This document shows positions 21,938 through 30,976 of a stretch of DNA of 64,000 bases, one piece after another (the first letter of the stretch is position 1; every line of letters begins with the position of its first letter). Below the pieces are notes generated by a model. It did not search any database. It worked only from the letters and a program-made list of their open reading frames with translations, and had not been told where the DNA came from. The translations under genes and the position numbers were made by a program. Location: contig DASXHZ010000059.1 in NCBI GenBank assembly GCA_036488085.1, forward strand, positions 1-64,000, written 5' to 3'. This stretch comes from DASXHZ01 sp036488085. Lineage in GTDB: Bacteria > Acidobacteriota > Thermoanaerobaculia > Gp7-AA8.

Positions 21938-23088
21938 CGCCGCTGCAGTGGCTCGACGCCCTGCAGGGCTCCGGCATTCGCCCGGGGCTGGCGCGCATGC
22001 GGGCGCTGCTGCGGGAGTTGAAGCATCCGGAGCGGGCGTATCGCTCGATCATCGTCGCGGGAACGAACGGGAAAGGCTCGACCGCCGCGATGATCGAGTC
22101 GATCTCCCGCGCTTCGGGCGTCCGCACCGGTTTCTACATCTCGCCGCATCTCGTCGACATCCGAGAGCGTTGGGGCATCGACGGGGCGATGATCGATCCC
22201 GATCTCCTCGACCGATCGATTGAAAAGCTGCAGGCGGCGGCAGGTCGCGCCGGCATCGTCCCCACCTACTTCGAGGCCCTCACCCTCATCGCGTTCGTCG
22301 CGTTCGCGCACGGCCGATGCGAGCTCGCGGTGCTCGAAGTGGGCATGGGCGGCCGTCTCGACGCGACCAACGTCGTCAAGCCGCTCGCGTCGGTGATCAC
22401 CCCCGTCGGTCTCGACCACCAGGAGTTCCTCGGCGAGACGATCGCGAAGATAGCATTCGAGAAGGCAGGCATCATCCATCGCGGTGCGATCGTCCTGACG
22501 TCGAACGACGACGAGCGCGTGCTGCGCGTTCTTCGACGCCGCGCCGCGAAGTTCGGCAACCGAGTCGTTGAGGTTCACGACGAGCACGACACACCGCTCG
22601 CAGGCGCGTTCCAGCGGCGCAACGCCGCGCTCGCGGTCGCAACCGCGAGAGCGCTCGGCATCGACGAGCGCGCCATCGAAGCGGGAGTGAAGGGCACGCG
22701 TTGGCGGGGGCGCCTCGAATGCCTGCGCGTCGGCGAGAAGGAGATCTGGGTCGACGGCGGGCACAATCCGCATGCGGTCGAACAGACGGCGCCGTTCATT
22801 GAAGCGAACATCCCGAGGCCGCGCCTACTCGTCTTCGGCATCATGAGCGACAAGGACGTGCAGGCGGTCGCCGGGCGATTGTTCCCCCTCTTCGATCGGA
22901 TCATTACCACCGAGCCGTACCCCCCGCGCTCAGTGCGTGCGGACTCGTTTCCAGGAGTGACCGCGATCCCCGATCCCGAGGAGGCTTTCCGGGCTGCGCT
23001 CGCCTCGGGAGAGCGCTCCATCGTTGTTACCGGATCGCTCTACCTCGCGGGCGCGGCACTGCGCTTTTTCGATAAGATCGCCGCATGA
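21934..23088 (+). CDS. folC: Bifunctional folylpolyglutamate/dihydrofolate synthase
   Basis: 384 aa from GTG 21934. Mur-ligase-type ATP site GTNGKGSTAAMIE, then FYISPHLVDIRERWGIDG, LEVGMGGRLDATNVV, TPVGLDHQEFLGETI and the C-terminal domain start DGGHNPHAV. It adds glutamates to folates, and in many bacteria also joins glutamate to dihydropteroate. Sits between accD and glyA with 4-base overlaps on both sides; folate and glycine metabolism are linked by the next gene. Confidence 0.95.
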   Translation: MTPLQWLDALQGSGIRPGLARMRALLRELKHPERAYRSIIVAGTNGKGSTAAMIESISRASGVRTGFYISPHLVDIRERWGIDGAMIDPDLLDRSIEKLQAAAGRAGIVPTYFEALTLIAFVAFAHGRCELAVLEVGMGGRLDATNVVKPLASVITPVGLDHQEFLGETIAKIAFEKAGIIHRGAIVLTSNDDERVLRVLRRRAAKFGNRVVEVHDEHDTPLAGAFQRRNAALAVATARALGIDERAIEAGVKGTRWRGRLECLRVGEKEIWVDGGHNPHAVEQTAPFIEANIPRPRLLVFGIMSDKDVQAVAGRLFPLFDRIITTEPYPPRSVRADSFPGVTAIPDPEEAFRAALASGERSIVVTGSLYLAGAALRFFDKIAA

Positions 23089-24371
23089 CGACGATCAATG
23101 CCGAACGTGGTTCCGCGGCGATGGGACATGAGTTCCTCGACCGCTCTCTCGCAGACGTCGACCCGCAGATCGCCGACGCGATCGCGCTGGAGACGCGGCG
23201 GCAAAACGACACGCTCGAGCTGATCGCGTCGGAGAATCACGTCTCCCGCGCCGTCCTCACCGCCATGGGATCGGTCTTCACGAATAAGTACGCCGAGGGG
23301 TATCCCGGGAAGCGGTACTACGGGGGGTGCGGGCCGACCGACATCGTCGAGACCATCGCCATCGAGCGCGCGAAGAAACTCTTCGGGGCGGAGCACGCGA
23401 ACGTACAGCCGCACTCCGGCTCACAGGCCAACATGTCGGTCTACTTCGCGATGCTGAAGCCGGGCGACACCATCATGGGGATGGATCTCTCGCACGGCGG
23501 CCATCTGACGCATGGACATCCGCTGTCGTACTCCGGACGCGACTTCAAGGTCGTCGCGTATCACGTCCGGAAAGAGGACGAGCTGATCGACTACGACGAG
23601 ATGCAGAAGCTCGCCGAGGCCGAGAAGCCGCGGATGATCATCTGCGGCGCGAGCGCCTACTCGCGGGTGATCGACTTCAAACGCATTCGCGAGATCGCCG
23701 ACAGCGCGGGCTCGCTGATGATGGCGGACATCGCGCACATCGCCGGGCTGGTGGTCACCGGCAACCACCCATCCCCCGTTCCGTACGCCGACTTCGTGAC
23801 GACGACGACGCACAAGACGCTACGCGGACCGCGCGCAGGCCTCGTGCTCTGCAAGGAGCAGTACGCGAAGGACCTCGATCGCAGCGTTTTCCCTGGCGTG
23901 CAGGGAGGCCCGCTGGTCCACATCATCGCGGCGAAGGCGGTGGCGTTCCAGGAGGCGCTCTCGCCCGAGTTCAAGGAATACCAGACCCAGATCATCCGGA
24001 ACGCCAAGGCGCTCGCTCAGGCGGTTGGCGAGAACGGCTTCCGCATCGTCAGCGGCGGCACCGACAACCACCTCTTCATGACCGACGTCTTCTCGAAGGG
24101 GATCACGGGGAAGGACGGCCAGAACTTCCTCGAGGCGGCGAATATCACCGTCAACAAGAACACCATTCCGTTCGACACGCAGAAGCCTATGGTCGCTTCC
24201 GGCCTCCGCATCGGAACACCCGCCGTCACCACGCGCGGCCTGCGCGAGGCGGAGATGAAGACGATCGCCAACCTCATCGCACGCGTCCTCGACGCAAGAG
24301 GCGATGCCGCGGTGTCCGCGCAGGCGAAGTCGGAAGTAAAACAGCTGTGCGATCGCTTCCCGATCTACTGA
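23085..24371 (+). CDS. glyA: Serine hydroxymethyltransferase
   Basis: 428 aa. Full-length PLP enzyme: ELIASENHVSRAVLTAMGS, NKYAEGYPGKRYYGGCG, NVQPHSGSQANMSVYFA, MDLSHGGHLTHG, the PLP lysine in TTTHKTLRGPR, and HLFMTDVFSKGITG. It converts serine and tetrahydrofolate to glycine and methylene-tetrahydrofolate. It directly follows folC with an ATGA overlap, a sensible one-carbon pairing. Confidence 0.97.
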   Translation: MTTINAERGSAAMGHEFLDRSLADVDPQIADAIALETRRQNDTLELIASENHVSRAVLTAMGSVFTNKYAEGYPGKRYYGGCGPTDIVETIAIERAKKLFGAEHANVQPHSGSQANMSVYFAMLKPGDTIMGMDLSHGGHLTHGHPLSYSGRDFKVVAYHVRKEDELIDYDEMQKLAEAEKPRMIICGASAYSRVIDFKRIREIADSAGSLMMADIAHIAGLVVTGNHPSPVPYADFVTTTTHKTLRGPRAGLVLCKEQYAKDLDRSVFPGVQGGPLVHIIAAKAVAFQEALSPEFKEYQTQIIRNAKALAQAVGENGFRIVSGGTDNHLFMTDVFSKGITGKDGQNFLEAANITVNKNTIPFDTQKPMVASGLRIGTPAVTTRGLREAEMKTIANLIARVLDARGDAAVSAQAKSEVKQLCDRFPIY

Positions 24372-25051
24372 TGGCGAAGCACTTCCCCTACTACCCCATC
24401 TTCCTCGACATCGAGAATCGCAACGTCGTGATCATCGGAGGGGGGGAGGTCTGCACGCGCAAGGCGGAGACGGTGATGCGCTATGGCGCGAAGGTGACGA
24501 TCGTCTCGCCGGAGGTCACGTCGGAACTCGAGGAGTGGGAGCGGAAGGGGCAATTGACCATCCATCGCAAACGCTATGAGACGACGGACATCGAGGACGC
24601 GCATATCGTAATCGCCTCGACGGACGACATGGCGGTCAACGAGCGTGTCGCGGCGGACGCCCGGGCGTTGCGGATCCCGGTGAACGTCGTCGACGTGACG
24701 AACCTCTGCGAGTTCATCGTCCCGGCCATCGTCGAGAAGGACGGCATCCAGATCGCGATCTCGACCGCGGGAAAGTCGCCGGCGCTCGCGCGGACGCTGA
24801 AGGAGGACCTCAACCGCACCGTCGGCCCGGAGTACGCGGAAATCAATGACCTGCTCGGATCGTTGCGCGACTCCGCCAAGGCGACACTCCCGACGGACAT
24901 CGACCGCAAACGGTTCTTCGACGGAATCATCGCGAGCGGCGTATTACCTCGAATGCGCGAAGGAAAGCGGAAAGAGGCGTACCGGTTGATCGCGGACGCC
25001 TGCGATGCCGCGGGAGTCGCGCAGAGCGAACAGTTGAAGAGAGGCCTCTGA
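24371..25051 (+). CDS. Precorrin-2 dehydrogenase/sirohydrochlorin ferrochelatase (CysG N-terminal/Met8 type)
   Basis: 226 aa from ATG 24371, overlapping the glyA stop by one base. The NAD-binding site NVVIIGGGEVCTRKAETV and the block EFIVPAIVEKDGIQIAISTA with GKSPALARTLKEDL are diagnostic of siroheme synthase N-terminal domains. It oxidises precorrin-2 and inserts iron to make siroheme for sulfite/nitrite reductases, or feeds haem d1/cobalamin routes. No uroporphyrinogen methyltransferase domain is attached or adjacent. Confidence 0.9.
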   Translation: MAKHFPYYPIFLDIENRNVVIIGGGEVCTRKAETVMRYGAKVTIVSPEVTSELEEWERKGQLTIHRKRYETTDIEDAHIVIASTDDMAVNERVAADARALRIPVNVVDVTNLCEFIVPAIVEKDGIQIAISTAGKSPALARTLKEDLNRTVGPEYAEINDLLGSLRDSAKATLPTDIDRKRFFDGIIASGVLPRMREGKRKEAYRLIADACDAAGVAQSEQLKRGL

Positions 25052-25833
25052 TGCCGCATCGCGAGAAAAAGGTCGTCGCCGTACTTCCGGCGTACAACGC
25101 CGAGAAGACGCTCAAGGCGACCTACGACGACATCCCGAAGGACTGGGTCGACGAGATCCTGCTGGTCGACGACCTCTCGAAGGACAACACGGTCGCGCTC
25201 TCGCGCCAGCTCGGCATTCGCACCGTCGAACACAAGATCAACCGCGGCTACGGCGGAAACCAGAAGACCTGTTACCGGACGGCGATGGACGACATGGGCG
25301 CCGACATCATGGTCATGGTGCATCCCGACCACCAGTACGATCCGACCATCATTCCCCACCTCGTCGAGCCGCTGCAGCGCGGGGAGTGCGACGCGGTCTT
25401 CGGCTCCCGCATGCTCGGCGGCCGGCCGATCGAGGGGGGGATGCCGAAGTGGAAGTACTTCGCGAACCTGTCGCTCACCGCCATCGAAAACGCCACGTTT
25501 TACGTCTTCCTGTCGGAGTACCACTCCGGCTTCCGGGCCTACACGCGCCGTTACCTGGAGTCGATCAACTTCGAGGCGAACTCGGACGACTTCGTGTTCG
25601 ACACGGAAATCATCGCGCAGGGCGTCGCCAAGCACATGCTCATCCGCGAGGTCCCCATCCAGACGCGCTACTTCGACGAGGCGTCGCAGATCGGCTTCTG
25701 GCGCTCGGTGCGCTACGGCTTCGCCATCCTGAAGACGATGGTGCTCTACAAGCTGCACAAGAAGCATATCTGGTCTCACCCGATCTTCAGGGATCGCGTT
25801 CCCACTACAATGCGCCCGCTTGAAGCGAACTGA
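25051..25833 (+). CDS. Family 2 glycosyltransferase (DPM1/polyprenyl-phosphate type)
   Basis: 260 aa. GT-A fold start VVAVLPAYNAEKTLKATYDD, EILLVDDLSKDNT, NRGYGGNQKTCYRTA, then VMVHPDHQYDP with the DxD-equivalent HPDHQYD, and FGSRMLGGRP. The family transfers sugar from a nucleotide donor to polyprenyl phosphate; the product would feed membrane GT-C enzymes such as the next gene. Lacks C-terminal membrane helices. 14-base overlap with the following gene. Confidence 0.88.
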   Translation: MPHREKKVVAVLPAYNAEKTLKATYDDIPKDWVDEILLVDDLSKDNTVALSRQLGIRTVEHKINRGYGGNQKTCYRTAMDDMGADIMVMVHPDHQYDPTIIPHLVEPLQRGECDAVFGSRMLGGRPIEGGMPKWKYFANLSLTAIENATFYVFLSEYHSGFRAYTRRYLESINFEANSDDFVFDTEIIAQGVAKHMLIREVPIQTRYFDEASQIGFWRSVRYGFAILKTMVLYKLHKKHIWSHPIFRDRVPTTMRPLEAN

Positions 25834-28252
25834 TGTCGTCGTCGTCGCGCTACTGATCGCCGTCAGCATCCTCGCCTTCGCGGACGTCGCGATCGGGGTC
25901 AACAACTTCTACCTCCGCGATCTCACCCGCTACTACTACCCGACCAAGCAGATCCTGCGGGACATCGTCCTGCACGGCGAGTTTCCGTACTGGAACCGCT
26001 TCTTCTCCGCCGGACAGCCGATCGCCGCCAATCCGGAGCACGAGGTCTTCTATCCGCTCACCTGGCTGATCCTCCTGCCGAGCTACGACTTCGGCTATCG
26101 CCTTCACATCCTCATCCACATCTGGATCGGCCTCATAGGCATGTACGCGCTCCTTCGCTCGATGGACCTCGGCGAAGTGGCCGCCGCATTCGGCGCCGCG
26201 GCATGGGGCCTCGGCGGCCTGTACATGTCGTACATCAACCTCCTGCCGATCCTCTTCTGCGCCGCGTGGCTGCCGCTCACGTGCCTTTACACCCGGCGGT
26301 TTCTGCTTCGCCGCAACCGGCGCGACTTCGGCCTCGCCGCGCTGTTCCTGGGCGTGGAGTGCCTCGTCGGCGAACCGACGACGATCATGCAGACCGGCGT
26401 CCTCCTCGGCCTATACGCGCTTTACCGCGCCTGGTACACGCCGCGGAGGATCGTGAAGTCGATCGGCCGCGTGGGGTGGATCGCGGCGATCTCGCTTTGC
26501 GGATTTCTCGTCGGCGCCGCGCAGATCCTCCCGGCCATCGATCACCTGCACGATTCGGCGCGCTCCCGGCCTTTCGGGTTCGATCTCGTCAGCGCCTGGA
26601 GCATGCCGTGGGCGAAGTTCGCGGAGCTCCTCTTCCCAAACATCCTCGGCCATCTCTCCATCGACAAGGTGACGTGGTACTGGGGCGGCGGGCTCTATAC
26701 GGGAATGGGATCGCCCTTCCTGTTCAGCATCTACTGCGGCCTGCTCGTCACCGCGCTCTCGATCGGCGGCGCGTTCACGCGGCCGCGCGGCGGACGGTTC
26801 GTCCTGCTCGTGGTCTTCATCTCTTGCCTCTTCGCGCTGGGCGACCATACGCCGCTGCTGCGCTTCCTCTACGACCACCACGTCCTCACCTCGCTCCGCT
26901 ATCCGGAGAAGTTCGCGATGATGGGGATCTTCGCGCTGATCCTCTTCTCGTCGCAGATGCTGCAGCGGATGCTGGACGGCGACGACGACGTGCGCGAGGG
27001 GACGACCGGCTTCGTTGCCGCGGTCTTCGCGGTCGCTCTGCTGGTCGTCGTCGCTGGCTTCACGCCGTACTTTGCGAAAGCGATGACGAAGATCTGGGCG
27101 CTGACGCCGGGCAGCAACGCGAACTTCATCATCCAGACGTCGCGGATCGACTGGGCGCTCGCCGCGGCGCGAGCGGCCGGCGCGATCGCGCTGCTCCTGA
27201 CGGTTCGAACAAAGCGCAGGAACGTTTGGCTCGCGGCGCTCGCAATCTACATGCTCGCGGACATCCTGCCCATCGCGGAGGAGATCAATCCGAGACAGCC
27301 GAGGAAATTCTTTCAGCCGCCGCCGTTCGCGGCCCAGTTTCCGAAGGACCGCCTGGATTATCGCGTCTTCCACGAGTGCGACTGGTACGGCCAGGAAGAG
27401 ATCGCGAAGAAGTTCTTCTCGACCGCCTCGGGCGTCTACTGGGTCGTTCGCAACGGCCTCTTTCCGATGACTCCGGCGGGAGCCGGCATCCAGACGGTGC
27501 TGGAACGCGACTACGACAAGACCGACCTCCTGCCGACCATCGACCTCGTCGACTGCATCTGGGACGTGAAGCGCTCGGGCCGCGCCGACTGGTGGGTGCC
27601 GTTCATGGCGATGTCGAACGCGTGGTATCGCGTCGAGTACAACGTCTTCGAGCGGGAGAAGACGCGCAACAAGAACGACTGGACGCGGTCGTTGCCGTCG
27701 CGCGTCACGCCGGCGCCCCGCTATCCCCGCTACTACTTCGCCGATCAGATCGTACCGGTGAAAGACCGGAACGACCTCGTGAAGAAACTGAGCGGCGGCA
27801 ACTACTCCGATCGCGTGGCGTTCATGAACCGGCCGACCTTCGTGCCGGGGCGCGGAGTCGTGATGCACGTGACGGAGTCGGCGAACGACGCAACCATCGA
27901 CGTCGAGAGCTTCGGGCAGGGCTTTCTCGTCATGAGCATCACGCCGCACAAGTACTGGCACGTGACGATTGACGGCCTGCCGGTCACGCCCGTCGTGACG
28001 AACATCGCCTATCAAGGCGTCAACGTGTCGGCAGGCAAGCACCGCATCGTCATGGAGTACTCGAACCCGCTCGTGAAGATTGGGGGTGGGATCTCGCTGC
28101 TGACCGTGCTCTTGCTCGTGTTCACCGGCGTTCGGCCGGGACGCCGTGAAGACGAAGTGCCGGTGCCGCTCGATGCCTACGAGGAGCCCGTGCACGTCGT
28201 CGCCGACGCGGTCGGCACGCACCTCGAGCCGGCGGTGCCACCGGAGGAATGA
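25820..28252 (+). CDS. Large polytopic membrane protein, YfhO/GT-C like
   Basis: 810 aa from TTG 25820; no other start is available before the first helix. About 12 transmembrane helices (VVVALLIAVSILAFADVAIG onward), first loop LRDLTRYYYPTKQILRD and the acidic FPYWNRFFSAGQPIAANPEH typical of YfhO-type proteins, and a C-terminal periplasmic beta domain (about 620-770) with a last helix. YfhO family members glycosylate lipoteichoic acid in Firmicutes; in Gram-negatives the target is unknown. Placement after a polyprenyl-sugar synthase suggests they work together. Confidence 0.8.
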   Translation: MKRTDVVVVALLIAVSILAFADVAIGVNNFYLRDLTRYYYPTKQILRDIVLHGEFPYWNRFFSAGQPIAANPEHEVFYPLTWLILLPSYDFGYRLHILIHIWIGLIGMYALLRSMDLGEVAAAFGAAAWGLGGLYMSYINLLPILFCAAWLPLTCLYTRRFLLRRNRRDFGLAALFLGVECLVGEPTTIMQTGVLLGLYALYRAWYTPRRIVKSIGRVGWIAAISLCGFLVGAAQILPAIDHLHDSARSRPFGFDLVSAWSMPWAKFAELLFPNILGHLSIDKVTWYWGGGLYTGMGSPFLFSIYCGLLVTALSIGGAFTRPRGGRFVLLVVFISCLFALGDHTPLLRFLYDHHVLTSLRYPEKFAMMGIFALILFSSQMLQRMLDGDDDVREGTTGFVAAVFAVALLVVVAGFTPYFAKAMTKIWALTPGSNANFIIQTSRIDWALAAARAAGAIALLLTVRTKRRNVWLAALAIYMLADILPIAEEINPRQPRKFFQPPPFAAQFPKDRLDYRVFHECDWYGQEEIAKKFFSTASGVYWVVRNGLFPMTPAGAGIQTVLERDYDKTDLLPTIDLVDCIWDVKRSGRADWWVPFMAMSNAWYRVEYNVFEREKTRNKNDWTRSLPSRVTPAPRYPRYYFADQIVPVKDRNDLVKKLSGGNYSDRVAFMNRPTFVPGRGVVMHVTESANDATIDVESFGQGFLVMSITPHKYWHVTIDGLPVTPVVTNIAYQGVNVSAGKHRIVMEYSNPLVKIGGGISLLTVLLLVFTGVRPGRREDEVPVPLDAYEEPVHVVADAVGTHLEPAVPPEE

Positions 28253-29649
28253 TGACGTCGTCGCGAGCCCGCGAACGGGTCATCGCATTGGTGGTCATCG
28301 CGACGATCGCGGCCGCCGCGGTCGCAACGTGGCTGTACAGCAACCGGATGCGCCGCGATCGGGATGCGATGCTCTACATCCCGAAATCGTCTCCCGTCAC
28401 CCCTTCGACCCTCCTGCTCGAACAGTACGTGAGAATCAAGACCGTCAACCCTCCCGGCAGCGAGATCGACGGAGCTCGTTTCCTCGCGCAACGGCTCGCG
28501 GAGGTCGGCGTGAAGGCGGAGATCATGGAAGCGGCGCCAGGACGCGCGAGTCTCTACGCCAGGATCAAGGGGAAGCGTCCGGGCGACGCGCTGATGCTTC
28601 TCAATCACATCGACGTCGTGCCGCCGACGGGGAAGTGGGACCGCCCCCCCTTCTCCGGCTCGATCATGATCAACATGGTGTACGGCCGCGGGACCGCCGA
28701 CATGAAAGGCGTCGCGATCTGCGAGCTGCAGGCCTTCTGCGACATTGCTCGCAGCGGACGTGTGCCCGAACACGACCTCGTCTTTCTCGCCGTCGCCGAC
28801 GAAGAGCGTGCCGGCGCCCTCGGCACACGCTGGCTCCTCGACCACCGGCCCGATGTCTTCGAGGGTGTCCGCTACGCAATCAACGAAGGCGGCATCACGG
28901 AAATGGGCCGGGAGTCGATGGTCTACTTCGGCATCGAGACCGGATCGAAACAGATGGTCGATCTCGATCTGGCGGCCCCGTCGCGCGACAACCTTCTGGC
29001 GCTGCGCAGAACGCTGGAGCCGTACATCCAGCCGCGACAGACGATGCGAATCCTGCCGGCGGTGCGGGAGTTCTTCAGCGCCATTGCGCCGACGCGCCGC
29101 GAGAACCGCGAGGTGCTGCAGGACATCGACGCCACCATGCGCCTCGAGAAAGGGTGGCTCATCCCGAGCAATTACGCCGAGATGATGATGAACACGATGT
29201 GGATGTCGGGCGTCACGCCGGCGACTGGCGGCGGCTACAAGCTGCGCGTCCAGATGCGCAGCCTTCCGGACGAGGAGCCCGACGCGCGGATGACGTGGCT
29301 CACGGGGATGGCGAAACCGTTCGGCGCGGTGATCGGTGAGGTCCGTCAGAAACAGGGACCCGCGCCTCCGTCCGCTTCCGACACAACGCTGTTTCGCCTG
29401 ATCGCGTCGACAGCCACCCGGCAGTACCACGCCCCCGCCGGACCGGAGGTCCTCCCGTTCTCCACGACCGACTCGCGGTTCCTTCGCGCCTGCGGGATCG
29501 CGTGCTACGGCGTGCAACCCTTCCCGCTCGACTTTTTTCAGTCGCTCGGGATCCACGGCCCCAACGAACGCGTGAGGGTGGACTGGTTCGAACAGGGTGT
29601 GACGTTCACACGCGAAATCGTTCGAAGATGGGCATTCGAGACGCCCTGA
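28249..29649 (+). CDS. M20-family metallopeptidase, membrane anchored
   Basis: 466 aa. N-terminal transmembrane anchor (VIALVVIATIAAAAVATWLY), then M20 zinc motifs: LLNHIDVVP (His), YGRGTADMKG (bridging Asp) and AVADEERAGALGTRWLL (catalytic Glu pair), with a central dimerisation domain and a C-terminal His region. M20 enzymes remove residues from peptides or N-acyl amino acids; the specific substrate is not evident. Overlaps the membrane-protein gene by ATGA and ends the ten-gene run. Confidence 0.88.
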   Translation: MMTSSRARERVIALVVIATIAAAAVATWLYSNRMRRDRDAMLYIPKSSPVTPSTLLLEQYVRIKTVNPPGSEIDGARFLAQRLAEVGVKAEIMEAAPGRASLYARIKGKRPGDALMLLNHIDVVPPTGKWDRPPFSGSIMINMVYGRGTADMKGVAICELQAFCDIARSGRVPEHDLVFLAVADEERAGALGTRWLLDHRPDVFEGVRYAINEGGITEMGRESMVYFGIETGSKQMVDLDLAAPSRDNLLALRRTLEPYIQPRQTMRILPAVREFFSAIAPTRRENREVLQDIDATMRLEKGWLIPSNYAEMMMNTMWMSGVTPATGGGYKLRVQMRSLPDEEPDARMTWLTGMAKPFGAVIGEVRQKQGPAPPSASDTTLFRLIASTATRQYHAPAGPEVLPFSTTDSRFLRACGIACYGVQPFPLDFFQSLGIHGPNERVRVDWFEQGVTFTREIVRRWAFETP

Positions 29650-29676
29650 CACTAATTGTCAGGAACCTCGTAAAAG

Positions 29677-29713
29677 AAGTGGCAGGAATGGGTGAAAATG
29701 ACCCGCCACTTTT
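29677..29713 (+). promoter_or_regulatory. Inverted repeat before the pilin gene: weak terminator or activator site
   Basis: AAGTGGC (29677-29683) pairs with GCCACTT (29705-29711), with an inner GGGT/ACCC pair, followed by three T. It could end the upstream operon. It also lies about 50-80 bp upstream of the sigma-54-like promoter and shares GTGGC/GCCAC half-sites with the inverted repeat at 59756-59790, so an enhancer role is possible. Confidence 0.45.
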
Positions 29714-29758
29714 CAGCCAAATCACACACCTGTAGTCATTTACTTCCAGACACGGGCG

Positions 29759-29774
29759 CGGCATGTCGCTTGCG
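29759..29774 (+). promoter_or_regulatory. Sigma-54-like promoter of the pilin gene
   Basis: CGGCATG-TCGC-TTGCG; invariant GG (29760-29761) and GC (29772-29773) are exactly 12 nt apart. Pilin genes in several lineages use sigma-54. The downstream AGGAGG (29791-29796) lies 6 nt from the ATG; its last bases can pair with CGTCC at 29782-29786. Confidence 0.55.
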
Positions 29775-29802
29775 CTTGAGGCGTCCGTCTAGGAGGACGT
29801 GA

Positions 29803-30300
29803 ATGACAAAGAAACAAGAAGGCTTCACCCTAATCGAGCTGCTGATCGTCGTGGCGATCATCGGCATCCTCGCGGCCATCGCGATCCCGAACCTGCTCAC
29901 CGCCATGCAGCGGTCGAAGCAGAAGAGATCGATGGCTGACATCCGTTCGATCGCGACGGCGTGGGAAGCGCGCGCGACGGACATGAACAACTACGGTGCG
30001 GCCGGCGGCCAGTCGACGATCAGCTTCGGCAACGGCGGCGTCACCTACAGCTCGATGGTGGGCAAACTGACGCCGACCTACATCAAGTCGCTCCCGAAGA
30101 ACGACGGATGGGGCGACCCGTACGACTACGTCGCTCAGTCGAACAATCAGATTTACGGCATCCGCTCGCTCGGCAAGGACAACGCCGCCAGCAACAGCAG
30201 CACGTACACCTCGGGCACGCAGACGAACGCCTTCGACTGCGACGTCGTTTACTCGATGGGCTCGTTCGTGCAGTGGCCGGAAGGTATGCAGACCCAGTAA
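29803..30300 (+). CDS. Type IV pilin-like/pseudopilin (class III signal peptide)
   Basis: 165 aa. Short leader MTKKQEG followed by the prepilin peptidase site G-FTLIELLIVVAIIGILAA with Glu5 of the mature form. The C-terminal domain (GWGDPYDYVAQSNNQIYGIR, SLGKDN) carries the GWGxPY pattern of GspG-type major pseudopilins and of pilins in related bacteria. It may be the type IV pilin subunit or a type II secretion pseudopilin; PilT is close by on the other strand, which favours pili. Strong Shine-Dalgarno AGGAGG, own promoter and own terminator suggest high, separate expression. Confidence 0.88.
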   Translation: MTKKQEGFTLIELLIVVAIIGILAAIAIPNLLTAMQRSKQKRSMADIRSIATAWEARATDMNNYGAAGGQSTISFGNGGVTYSSMVGKLTPTYIKSLPKNDGWGDPYDYVAQSNNQIYGIRSLGKDNAASNSSTYTSGTQTNAFDCDVVYSMGSFVQWPEGMQTQ

Positions 30301-30324
30301 GAGCTGCTTCGGCAGGTCTTTGGA

Positions 30325-30352
30325 AGGCGCGCCGATGGCGCGCCTTTTTTTT
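30325..30352 (+). terminator. Rho-independent terminator of the pilin gene
   Basis: AGGCGCGCC-GAT-GGCGCGCCT stem of 9 bp with a 3-nt loop, followed by eight T. The last T positions form part of the stop codon (TTA) of the convergent zinc-ribbon gene. Confidence 0.92.
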
Positions 30353-30971
30353 ATGCGTGAACGGATCCGGCGACGGCGCCCACCTGGGCGTACAGCCGCT
30401 CGTGATAGCCGTGAGCGTCGCGGTAGATCTGCGAGAACTGAGGCAGGTCCTTCGTCGCGACGACGAGATTGACGCCGTACAGGAACGCGGCGTTGCCGTC
30501 GAGCGTACGCAAGCCCTCCGCCACCAGCACCATGAACGTCTTGCGGCGGTCGGCGGGCAACAACGAGATGATCGGCGCGAAGTCCTGCAGCGGCGGCGGC
30601 GTCATCTGCGCCGGATGGATGACGATGACCTGCGGAGACTCCTGGTTGAAGAAATCGCGCGCTGACTGCGCCGTCGCGAAGTAGAGCGGCATGAAGCCGA
30701 TCAGCTTGAGTGCCTGCCGCACCGCCGGCGAGTCGGCGCCGACGATGGCCGCCTTCGCGCCGAAGCCCTCGTCATCCGGATGGCTGGTGTCCGGCATCTC
30801 GGCCATCGCGGCTTCGGCCGGCGGAGCCGCGTCCGCACCCGGCAGGTTGCGGCGATCGACCGTCAGCTTCGTCTTGCAGACAGGACACGGGAACGTGACC
30901 TCTTTCATCGGAAGCTTCGTCTCGTCCAGCGAGAGCGGCTTCTGACATGACGTACAGATGATCTTGATCAT
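30351..30971 (-). CDS. Zinc-ribbon protein with degenerate receiver-like domain, next to pilT
   Basis: 206 aa from ATG 30971. Two CxxC pairs (ICTSCQKPLSL, FPCPVCKTKL) form an N-terminal zinc ribbon. A linker of about 35 residues leads to a domain AAIVGADSPAVRQALKLIGF, YFATAQSARDF, PQVIVIHPAQM whose alternation resembles a receiver fold without the acidic phosphorylation pocket. Transcribed just after pilT with a 5-bp gap, so likely involved in pilus control (inference). Function not described to my knowledge. Confidence 0.7.
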   Translation of the reverse strand: MIKIICTSCQKPLSLDETKLPMKEVTFPCPVCKTKLTVDRRNLPGADAAPPAEAAMAEMPDTSHPDDEGFGAKAAIVGADSPAVRQALKLIGFMPLYFATAQSARDFFNQESPQVIVIHPAQMTPPPLQDFAPIISLLPADRRKTFMVLVAEGLRTLDGNAAFLYGVNLVVATKDLPQFSQIYRDAHGYHERLYAQVGAVAGSVHA

Positions 30972-30976
30972 GGCGG

